From Bacteroidales bacterium (GTDB taxonomy: Bacteria; Bacteroidota; Bacteroidia; Bacteroidales; UBA1402), in assembly GCA_023230125.1 (NCBI GenBank), contig JALNXZ010000069.1:1-7424 (forward strand): DNA of 7,424 bases, read 5' to 3'. Each line of letters opens with the position of its first letter. The first letter of the stretch is position 1. Under the pieces are notes generated by a model. The model searched no databases. It was not told where the DNA came from and saw nothing but the letters and a program-made list of their open reading frames with translations. The translations under genes were made by a program, and so were the position numbers. Of this stretch, positions 1-6,819 are shown piece after piece.

Positions 1-1
1 C

Positions 2-2284
2 CCGAGCGAGATTGATTCGATTAAAATCATTAATTTTGTAGAGGAGCCAGCAAAAATCTCTTTTGAGCTTAAGGCTCCCAACCTTCCAGAAATGGAAAAT
101 GGGTTAATCAAAATTGATGAATTGGCCATTACTTTCCCAGAAGAATTCAAACTCGAGGATCATACAAATGTTAACGGACAAGTCTACACTTTAAATAATC
201 TGTCTTTCACACCTGAAGACGGTTATAAAGTTGATATTAATTTAAGCCATTTAGACCTGTCCAGGAGAGATATTATAGATGGTCAGCTAAATTGGAATGG
301 GATTATTCGATATACAGGAGATATGTCTCTTGAAGGCCGAATTAACAGTGAGATACTTGATGCAACTCAAAATGCAAGGATGGGCGTGAAATTGGGGACA
401 TCTCTAACTTTCAAGTCTGCCTTTGTCGTCACAAAAGACATCTTGAAGAATGTAAATGAGAGTGATTCCATTGGCATTGCTCTTGATATTGACATCGCGG
501 ATCAAGTGAAACGTCTTGGCACGGTAACGATAACACCTGGAACCAAAATTCAAATAAAAATCGACCAGCCGGATTTACCTTTGGCCTTGACTGGCAATGA
601 CCTGCGAATCAATTTTCCTGATTTGTTTAAATTCAGATCCGATATACCGACTTTACAGCCAGGTATGGGCAACTATTACCTGATAAATGGCTCTATTCCA
701 CCTACCATCGAATTGGAATTGGAAGCTTTGAACATCAATCAAGACCTGGAAGATGGCATATTGAAATTAGACAAAGGAATTAAGCTTTCAGGTGGAGTCA
801 AACTTTTGGCAGGAGAAGTCAGCAGTACAGCCATCAATGAACTTAGCGGGAAGAATCTAATAATTGAAGCCACAGTTCCAGATCTGACAATAGAATCCAC
901 CCCTATCCAATTCAATACCTTGGAGGCAAATTATAATGATTCGACAAATCTGGATATTGTAATTGATCCTTTACCTGAAGAAATCGTTTCGTTGGACAGT
1001 GTCATTTTGGATGACGATGCCTATCTGGATATAAACATTGACATCACGGACATTCCAGACCTTTCAAATCCGTTGATGGCAGACATAAATCTAACTTTCC
1101 CCCTATTGATTGACTTCGAGCCAAATACTGTTGATGCGAATAACCGATTGACAATTAATCAGGCGTTTACTGTAGATCACGATTTAAATAAGGCATCATT
1201 ACACAAAAGGGTAAAAATTAAAGGATTCAAATTTAGCGATGAGGACCTTAATGGTAAACTTGAGATTCATAAGAAAGTAAAATTCAATGTTGGAGTATCC
1301 GTCGTGAATCCTACAGTGAACAGTACAGAATTGACGAGCAATACCATTAATGCCAATGTGGATGTTATACTGTCCGGCCTCAAATTTAAAGATGTATATG
1401 GTAACTTTGATCCTGGTATTGCCCCCATCAATGAAGAAATTTCACTGTCCGACATTCCGGATTTTATGAAAAGAGATGATGTCGTTCTGGATGTTACAAG
1501 ACCTGTCATTATTTTGGAAGCTCAAAGCAATTTGGAAATTCCGATTGATGCCACCATGACTTTGACACCAAAGATAAAAGGTGTCGAATCAACCAGCAAC
1601 AAAATCACGCTGCCAATTCTCAAATTCCCGAAGGCAAAATCTTCATTTGAGCCGGACACCACACGTTACTGGATAGGGCCTTTAGAAGAAGGTAAACCTG
1701 AAAACTATCAGTTTGAAGAGTCTGACATTCAAAACCTATTCAAGACTATCCCGGATGACATCACTTTCTTTGTTGATGCCCAGGTAAATGCTGAAGAAAA
1801 GCACCACATTGACCTGAATGCAGACTACAAAATGAAGATTAAATATGATGTCAGAGTACCTATGGCTTTCGGAGATGAGTTAAGGATTGCAATACGTGAC
1901 ACCATTTCAGATTTAGATGAATCAATCGGAGAATTAGCATTCTCAGGGGGAGGTCTTGAAATATTCGGAGAAGTCCTCAATTCGATTCCCCTCCAACTTG
2001 ATTTTACAATAATTCCGATGGACAAAGACAACAACTACATCGCTGTCGATTCTGTTTCACAGATTATTAATTCAGGTGCATTCGACGGAACTGCGGTTTC
2101 ATCCAAATTATCCCTCAAATTTGAAGACCCTGATGGATTGATGAAAGATGTAAGAGGTTTTGAGTTGGTTTTTAAAGCCTGTACAAACGGTACACCAGCC
2201 GGAACACCTATCAAACCGGAAAACTATATTAAAGCTGATTTAAATGTGCGCCTCAAAGGAGGAATAAGCATTGGTGATAAATAA
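2..2284 (+). CDS. Large all-beta repeat protein of the envelope, 5'-truncated, function unknown
   Basis: The reading frame is open from the left edge, so the ATG at 92 is probably internal and the real start lies outside the window. Reading from base 2 adds 30 residues that fit the repeat pattern of the rest, which supports this. The visible 760 residues have alternating hydrophobic and polar positions, many I/D/N/T residues, a single cysteine and no membrane segment. This is typical of a secreted beta-sandwich-type protein. A ~160-residue unit is repeated (separate entry). The C-terminal ~190 residues look like a different domain. No catalytic motif is visible. The gene ends 14 bases before a DUF5723-type gene, so the two are probably co-transcribed. 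From memory, related Bacteroidetes proteins start with a lipoprotein signal; that part is not visible here, so periplasmic or surface lipoprotein status is inference. I cannot assign a function. That it is a real, partial gene is near certain. Confidence 0.85.
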   Translation, partial: PSEIDSIKIINFVEEPAKISFELKAPNLPEMENGLIKIDELAITFPEEFKLEDHTNVNGQVYTLNNLSFTPEDGYKVDINLSHLDLSRRDIIDGQLNWNGIIRYTGDMSLEGRINSEILDATQNARMGVKLGTSLTFKSAFVVTKDILKNVNESDSIGIALDIDIADQVKRLGTVTITPGTKIQIKIDQPDLPLALTGNDLRINFPDLFKFRSDIPTLQPGMGNYYLINGSIPPTIELELEALNINQDLEDGILKLDKGIKLSGGVKLLAGEVSSTAINELSGKNLIIEATVPDLTIESTPIQFNTLEANYNDSTNLDIVIDPLPEEIVSLDSVILDDDAYLDINIDITDIPDLSNPLMADINLTFPLLIDFEPNTVDANNRLTINQAFTVDHDLNKASLHKRVKIKGFKFSDEDLNGKLEIHKKVKFNVGVSVVNPTVNSTELTSNTINANVDVILSGLKFKDVYGNFDPGIAPINEEISLSDIPDFMKRDDVVLDVTRPVIILEAQSNLEIPIDATMTLTPKIKGVESTSNKITLPILKFPKAKSSFEPDTTRYWIGPLEEGKPENYQFEESDIQNLFKTIPDDITFFVDAQVNAEEKHHIDLNADYKMKIKYDVRVPMAFGDELRIAIRDTISDLDESIGELAFSGGGLEIFGEVLNSIPLQLDFTIIPMDKDNNYIAVDSVSQIINSGAFDGTAVSSKLSLKFEDPDGLMKDVRGFELVFKACTNGTPAGTPIKPENYIKADLNVRLKGGISIGDK
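11..1582 (+). repeat. Protein-level tandem repeat, three ~160-residue units plus a partial fourth
   Basis: Aligned by eye, the protein contains repeating units starting near bases 11, 512, 992 and 1472; the last three starts are exactly 480 bases (160 codons) apart. Each unit opens with a strand pair (DSIKIINF, RLGTVTIT, LDSVILDD, RDDVVLDV). In the first three this leads to an xTFP-like motif (ITFP at 128, INFP at 608, LTFP at 1091) and then a DGxL/NGKL strand pair (IDGQL, EDGIL, LNGKL). Unit 1 carries about six extra residues before its TFP motif. The fourth copy follows only the opening strands before the pattern is lost. The repeats are diverged at DNA level, so they are old domain duplications and not a recent DNA repeat. 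The fold is not recognised; a beta-sandwich is inferred. Confidence 0.65.
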
Positions 2285-2298
2285 AATACGCAAGCGAT

Positions 2299-3717
2299 AT
2301 GAAAAAGAAAATCTTAAAATACGGATTTTGGTCACTGATTTTATGTGTTACCTCACAATTTGCAGGTGCACAATCAATTGCACGTACAGCTTATTTTATG
2401 GATAATGCAACCCACAGGCATTTGATGAATCCTGCACTTACGCCGACACAAGGTTATTTCAGTCTACCAATTGTTGGAGAATTCTCTTTAGGCGTTGAAT
2501 CAAATATGGCATTTACAGATTTTATTTATCCTGCTGTCACACCAGGCGGAGAGCTCCTTTCCTTTCTCAGCCCTGATGTTGATGCCACTGATTTCCTTTC
2601 ACGAATTGATCCCAACAACTTTCTGAGAATGGACGTGAGGACAAGCATCTTGTCTCTTGGATTCTATTCCGGAACAGACTTCTGGACTTTTGATGTAGCC
2701 AGTCGTGTAAATATGAGCCTGAATCTTCCTTACGATCTGTTTGCGTTTGCTAAGATAGGTAAGGCGAATTCTGAAAACGAGTATCATCTTGACAATCTGT
2801 CCATTGAGGCTGGAGCGTTTGCGGAAGTTGCATTGGGATATTCCCGCAACATCATGAACAATTTACGGGTTGGTGGCAAGATTAAATACTTGGCAGGTGG
2901 TGCGAATATCAAAGCCTGTCTGAAGAATATGGATATCTATATGAGCGATGCTGCATGGACAGTCACTACAGAAGGGCAAATGGATGTCTATGGCAAAGGT
3001 CTGACTTTCCAAAAAGATGAAGATCAAAACATCAATGGTGTCAATATGGAAACCTCAGGTATGGGCGGTTCAGGAATGGCCATCGATTTAGGGGTCACCT
3101 ATTCCCCCATTCGCAACCTTGACATTTCTGCAGCGATTGTAGATTTAGGAAGTATTAAATGGAAAAAGGACAATATCCTTCAAGCAAGCTCCTCAGGGAC
3201 AACAACATACACTGGTTTAGAGAACATCAGCATTCAGGATGAAAATGAAGATGAATCTAATTCGACAGAAAATCAGCTTGAAGAATTGAAAGATGATTTG
3301 ATTGAAATGGCAAATTTCAAAGAACAAGCAGTTACCCGAGATTATAAGCAGAAACTTTACCCGACCATCAATGCCGGTGCAGAATATTCCATGTTAAAAG
3401 ACAAATTAAGTATAGGTGTGTTATATACTACCCGAATGATGGAAGATGAAAACTACTCAGAATTGATGGGAGCACTGAATCTGAGACCTTCAAAATGGTT
3501 TAATCTTTCAGGAAGTTACTCCTTTATGCATGGGAAAGGCGAAACTCTCGGTTTTGCTGTTGGCTTTGTGCCAGGCATCATCAATATATTCATGGCTTGC
3601 GACTATACTTTCCTGAAAGTTACTCCTCAGTACATACCACTTAATACAATGACCTCAAACTTCCAGCTTGGTTTAAGTATACCACTTGGACCGGGACATT
3701 TGCCTGACAAGCATTAA
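2299..3717 (+). CDS. DUF5723-family outer-membrane protein, probable beta-barrel
   Basis: The product has 472 residues. It starts with a clear Sec signal peptide: a lysine-rich N-terminus, a hydrophobic core at about residues 9-23, and a likely signal peptidase I site after AGA (residue 24), leaving mature QSIART. The stretch after the signal, with ATHRHLMNPALTP (residues 37-49), is the pattern I associate with DUF5723 proteins of Bacteroidetes. Many amphipathic strands rich in glycine and aromatic residues follow, ending in a strand-like FQLGLSIPLG near the C-terminus. This suggests an outer-membrane beta-barrel. An acidic, low-complexity segment at about residues 312-342 (DENEDESNST, then ELKDDL) interrupts the barrel pattern and may be a large loop. 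The ATG lies 14 bases after the upstream repeat-protein gene, and a terminator begins 22 bases after the stop, so it is the last gene of its unit. Family assignment is from memory of sequence pattern; molecular function is unknown. Confidence 0.8.
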   Translation: MKKKILKYGFWSLILCVTSQFAGAQSIARTAYFMDNATHRHLMNPALTPTQGYFSLPIVGEFSLGVESNMAFTDFIYPAVTPGGELLSFLSPDVDATDFLSRIDPNNFLRMDVRTSILSLGFYSGTDFWTFDVASRVNMSLNLPYDLFAFAKIGKANSENEYHLDNLSIEAGAFAEVALGYSRNIMNNLRVGGKIKYLAGGANIKACLKNMDIYMSDAAWTVTTEGQMDVYGKGLTFQKDEDQNINGVNMETSGMGGSGMAIDLGVTYSPIRNLDISAAIVDLGSIKWKKDNILQASSSGTTTYTGLENISIQDENEDESNSTENQLEELKDDLIEMANFKEQAVTRDYKQKLYPTINAGAEYSMLKDKLSIGVLYTTRMMEDENYSELMGALNLRPSKWFNLSGSYSFMHGKGETLGFAVGFVPGIINIFMACDYTFLKVTPQYIPLNTMTSNFQLGLSIPLGPGHLPDKH

Positions 3718-3739
3718 TTTTCCAATAAAATTACGATAG

Positions 3740-3778
3740 ACGATTCGGAGTGAAGATCTCATTCCGAATCGTTTTTTT
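3740..3778 (+). terminator. Strong Rho-independent terminator after the DUF5723-type gene
   Basis: The arm at 3740-3749 (ACGATTCGGA) is perfectly complementary to 3763-3772 (TCCGAATCGT). The inner bases GTGA (3750-3753) and TCAT (3759-3762) extend the stem to 14 pairs with one G-U pair, closing on a five-base loop AGATC. A run of seven T follows at 3772-3778. The position, just after the stop at 3717 and ahead of the sppA promoter, fits the end of the upstream unit. The other strand lacks a comparable T run, so it is probably one-directional. Confidence 0.93.
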
Positions 3779-3793
3779 AGTTAAAAAGAATTT

Positions 3794-3825
3794 TTTGTTA
3801 TATCCGGAATTTTAAATCATATTTG
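3794..3825 (+). promoter_or_regulatory. Likely Bacteroidetes-type promoter for the sppA-lpxK-punA operon
   Basis: TTTG at 3794-3797 matches the -33 element of the Bacteroidetes housekeeping sigma factor. CATATTTG at 3818-3825 matches the -7 element TAnnTTTG at all but one of its fixed positions. The spacer is 20 bases, within the usual range. Transcription would then start around 3830-3835, giving a leader of roughly 45 bases before the preferred sppA start at 3879. It lies directly downstream of the terminator. The region is AT-rich, so a chance match is possible. No operator or riboswitch is visible in the short leader. Confidence 0.55.
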
Positions 3826-3878
3826 TCTTCCGATTAAGATTTTGGATGACTATTCGTATCCTATTAATTCACAGCATT

Positions 3879-5636
3879 ATGAAGCAGTTTTTTAAATTCA
3901 CCTTGGCATCTTTTGTTGGAGTGATTATCGCACTCTTATTTTTTTCCCTGATCATCATCTCTATAGCTGGTGCCATTTCGAGTACAAATAGACAATATAG
4001 TTTGAAGGAAAACAGCTTTCTGAAGATTTCTCTGAGCGGAGAATTGAAGGAACAATCTGTCGAAAATCCTTTCAACCTGACAATACCGGGATTGCCAATA
4101 GACACCAAAATGAAAAGTCAAGGTTTGGATGACATCTTGTCCGCCATTTCCAAGGCTAAAACCAATGATCAGATTAAAGGCATTTATATAGAGGTGAAGA
4201 CGCTGTCCACTGGATTTTCGAGCATTGAAGAAATAAGGAATGCATTGATCGAGTTTAAGGAATCAGGGAAAAAGGTGTATGCCTATGGCGATACCTACGA
4301 CCAACGCGAATATTATATCTGTTCAGTCGCTGATAAAATCTTCATTAATCCTCAAGGTATGATGAACTTTTGCGGACTGGCTGCAACTCCTGTTTTTTAT
4401 AAAGGGACACTTGACAAGATTGGTGTAAAAGCTGAAATCTTCAAAGTCGGAACTTTCAAATCTGCTGTCGAACCCTATCTCAATACGAAGATGAGCGATG
4501 CTAGCAGACTACAGACAAAGGAATACATCGGCGGCATCTGGAGACATCTGCTCAAAGAAATTTCTGCATACAGAAATATTCCAATGGATGAACTAAACGT
4601 CTTGGCAAACAAGAATATGTTGTTTCAACCCACAGAAGAATTGATCAAGAATAAGCTTATTGATAGCCATTTATATAAATCTGATATGCGAGCTTTTCTG
4701 GCAAAAGAATCAGGAGTGGATGATATTAACGACTTGAAACTGGTTTCTGTCAGTGATTTCCTGACTGTTCCAGAAAAAAGTACCAAGTTTATGCAAGATA
4801 AGATTGCCATACTGTATGCAGAAGGCGAAATCTTTGACGAAGGAACAGAAGGCATCATCAGAGATGACATGATTTCAGAAATTGAGAAAATCAAAAAAGA
4901 CGAGACCATCAAGGCTGTCGTTCTTAGGGTGAATTCTCCTGGTGGCAGTGCTTATGCCTCGGAACAGATATGGAAAGCCATCACCGATTTGAAGGCTGTC
5001 AAACCAGTGGTTGTCTCCATGGGCGATTATGCGGCTTCAGGCGGTTATTATATTTCCTGCAACGCAAACAAAATTATCGCTTCACCAAACACCATCACTG
5101 GATCCATCGGTATTTTCGGTACATTCTTTATTTTTGACAGATTGGCCGATAAGGTCGGTCTGAGCTTTGATGTGGTCAAGACGAACGACATGTCAGACCT
5201 TGGAAACTTGACACGTCCAATGACTGAAATTGAAAAACATAAGATACAAAACTATATTGAAAAAGGTTATGATCTTTTCGTGAAACGTTGCTCCGAGGGG
5301 CGAAAAATGGATGACCAAAAACTCAGAAAAATTGCGGAAGGCCGTGTTTGGACAGGCGAAAAAGCTTTGGAATTGGGCCTTGTTGATGAATTGGGAGGAA
5401 TCGACCATGCCATCAAAGTCGCCGCCAAACTTGGAAAAGTCAAGAATTATCGCATGGTAAGCTTTCCTGAAAAGAAAAATTTCATGACTCAAATTATAGA
5501 AGAATTTGAAAGCAAAACTAAGATGCATATTGCTCTGAGTTATTTTGGAGAAGAATATACCCCGCTTCTCAAACTGAAAGAAGCTAAAATCCAAACAGGT
5601 ATACTTGCCCGTATGGAAGATATGGATATACATTGA
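3879..5636 (+). CDS. sppA: Signal peptide peptidase SppA, long two-domain type (S49 family)
   Basis: SppA is a membrane-anchored protease that degrades signal peptides left in the cytoplasmic membrane after secretion. The protein has 585 residues, the length of the long (67K) type with two S49 domains. An N-terminal membrane helix covers about residues 6-33. The first domain carries the likely catalytic lysine, Lys194 in VGTFKSAVEP, equivalent to E. coli Lys209. The second carries the likely nucleophile, Ser387 in GDYAASGGYY, equivalent to E. coli Ser409. RVNSPGGS (350-357) and GSIGIFG (408-414) are further conserved S49 motifs, so the enzyme looks intact. I chose the ATG at 3879 because it gives MKQFFKFTLAS, the usual N-terminus of Bacteroidetes SppA as I recall it. 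An in-frame ATG at 3846 would add 11 residues and leave almost no leader after the predicted promoter. It is the first gene of its operon; lpxK follows after 22 bases. Confidence 0.95.
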   Translation: MKQFFKFTLASFVGVIIALLFFSLIIISIAGAISSTNRQYSLKENSFLKISLSGELKEQSVENPFNLTIPGLPIDTKMKSQGLDDILSAISKAKTNDQIKGIYIEVKTLSTGFSSIEEIRNALIEFKESGKKVYAYGDTYDQREYYICSVADKIFINPQGMMNFCGLAATPVFYKGTLDKIGVKAEIFKVGTFKSAVEPYLNTKMSDASRLQTKEYIGGIWRHLLKEISAYRNIPMDELNVLANKNMLFQPTEELIKNKLIDSHLYKSDMRAFLAKESGVDDINDLKLVSVSDFLTVPEKSTKFMQDKIAILYAEGEIFDEGTEGIIRDDMISEIEKIKKDETIKAVVLRVNSPGGSAYASEQIWKAITDLKAVKPVVVSMGDYAASGGYYISCNANKIIASPNTITGSIGIFGTFFIFDRLADKVGLSFDVVKTNDMSDLGNLTRPMTEIEKHKIQNYIEKGYDLFVKRCSEGRKMDDQKLRKIAEGRVWTGEKALELGLVDELGGIDHAIKVAAKLGKVKNYRMVSFPEKKNFMTQIIEEFESKTKMHIALSYFGEEYTPLLKLKEAKIQTGILARMEDMDIH

Positions 5637-5658
5637 ACCGTTTATTAATTCAAACATC

Positions 5659-6819
5659 GTGTCAAAATCTAAAGCGCGTTATTATCTGTTTCCATTCGCA
5701 TGGATTTACGGAATCATCATTTGGTTTCGCAACATGTTTTTTAATATAGAGTTGCTCCCGTCAGAAAATTTTAACATGCCTGTCATATCAATCGGAAATA
5801 TTACCATTGGAGGAACAGGCAAGACACCACACACAGAGTATCTGATTAGACTATTAAACAAGGAATATCAAGTAGCTGTATTAAGTCGCGGATACAAACG
5901 TAAAAGCAAAGGTTTTCTTCTGGCAAACGAACAATCGAATTTGGCGGATTTGGGTGACGAGCCTTTACAGATGAAAAAGAAGTTTTCCAATCTGGTTGTT
6001 GCTGTTGATGAAAACAGAAGAAGAGGCATCCACCGTCTGATGGACACATCCATGAAACCCTTCATCGATATCATTTTACTGGATGATGCGTTTCAACATC
6101 GGTACGTCAATCCGAGCATTTCCATTTTGCTTATTGATTTCAACAGAATGTTGAAAGATGATTACCTGTTGCCTGTCGGAAACCTCAGAGAACCGGCAGG
6201 ACAGATAAAACGGGCAGAAATAATCATAGTCAGCAAATGTCCAACCGATCTGCAACCTATTGACTTCCGTGTTTTGACAAACAACATCAAATTGCAGCCT
6301 TATCAGGCCCTATTTTATTCAACCATGATATATGGAGAGCTTAAGGCCATGTTATCATCGATTCTTCCTATCGGCAAACAAGCCACACATGAAGAGAATA
6401 CAGAAGAAACTGAGATTATGGAAGTTGGCATCTCTTACGAAAACCTGACCATGGATCAGATAAAGAGAGAGCAAAGACCAGTTCTGATTCTCACTGGTAT
6501 TGCATCTCCTGACAGTTTGGTTGACTACGTTCATCAATATTGTCCAAATGCAGAAGCTATGGTTTATCCTGACCACCACGAATTCAAAAAAAAGGATGTA
6601 TACAAGATTAGTCAGGCTTTCGAAAAAATAAAAGCCGCCGGAGGAGTCATCATCTCAACAGAAAAGGATGTGATGCGCATTTACAACAATTCATATATGG
6701 AGAATTTGGCTCATTATATCTATTATCCTGTTCTTGAGGTTCGTTTTCTCGATGAACAAGGTGCTTCATTTGATCATAAAATACTGGATTATGTACGAAT
6801 CAATAAACGATACTGCTGA
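5659..6819 (+). CDS. lpxK: Tetraacyldisaccharide 4'-kinase LpxK (lipid A biosynthesis)
   Basis: LpxK uses ATP to phosphorylate the 4' position of the tetraacylated disaccharide, making lipid IVA at the inner face of the cytoplasmic membrane. With the GTG start at 5659 the protein has 386 residues. A hydrophobic N-terminal segment (about 8-28) should contact the membrane. The P-loop GGTGKT is at 51-56, LSRGYKRK at 75-82, GDEP at 99-102, LDDAFQH at 141-147, NLREP at 175-179 and YPDHHEF at 303-309. These hold the ATP-binding and catalytic Asp/His positions known in this family. The frame has no ATG before residue 26. GTG gives MSKSKARYYLFPFAW, which matches the family, 22 bases after sppA. A TTG at 5605 would overlap sppA and add 18 unfamiliar residues. 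Residues ~232-272 form a charged stretch (EENTEETE) that seems longer than usual. The gene's end overlaps punA. Confidence 0.94.
   Translation: MSKSKARYYLFPFAWIYGIIIWFRNMFFNIELLPSENFNMPVISIGNITIGGTGKTPHTEYLIRLLNKEYQVAVLSRGYKRKSKGFLLANEQSNLADLGDEPLQMKKKFSNLVVAVDENRRRGIHRLMDTSMKPFIDIILLDDAFQHRYVNPSISILLIDFNRMLKDDYLLPVGNLREPAGQIKRAEIIIVSKCPTDLQPIDFRVLTNNIKLQPYQALFYSTMIYGELKAMLSSILPIGKQATHEENTEETEIMEVGISYENLTMDQIKREQRPVLILTGIASPDSLVDYVHQYCPNAEAMVYPDHHEFKKKDVYKISQAFEKIKAAGGVIISTEKDVMRIYNNSYMENLAHYIYYPVLEVRFLDEQGASFDHKILDYVRINKRYC

Noticed and set aside
92..94. ATG at 92 as the true start of the first gene
   Set aside because: The frame stays open to the left edge and the upstream residues continue the repeat pattern, so this methionine is most likely internal.
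1267..1509. Minus-strand open frame inside the repeat protein gene
   Set aside because: It is short, antisense to a clear coding frame and has no domain signal; the same holds for the other short minus-strand frames in the window.
3771..3797. Alternating T and A runs after the terminator, possible second hairpin
   Set aside because: Pairing is only A-T over a few bases and would be weak; it is better explained as the terminator tail plus an AT-rich promoter region.
3846..3878. Upstream ATG adding 11 residues to SppA
   Set aside because: The extension breaks the expected MKQFFKF-type N-terminus, and the predicted promoter would leave only about a dozen bases of leader.
5193..5657. A 154-codon open frame on the minus strand across the end of sppA
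   Set aside because: It is fully antisense to a well-supported sppA, is rich in Phe/Ser/His as expected for a reversed coding strand, and shows no recognisable motif or start context.
5605..5658. TTG start for lpxK overlapping sppA
   Set aside because: The extra 18 residues resemble no LpxK N-terminus I know and lie mainly within the sppA coding region; GTG at 5659 fits better.
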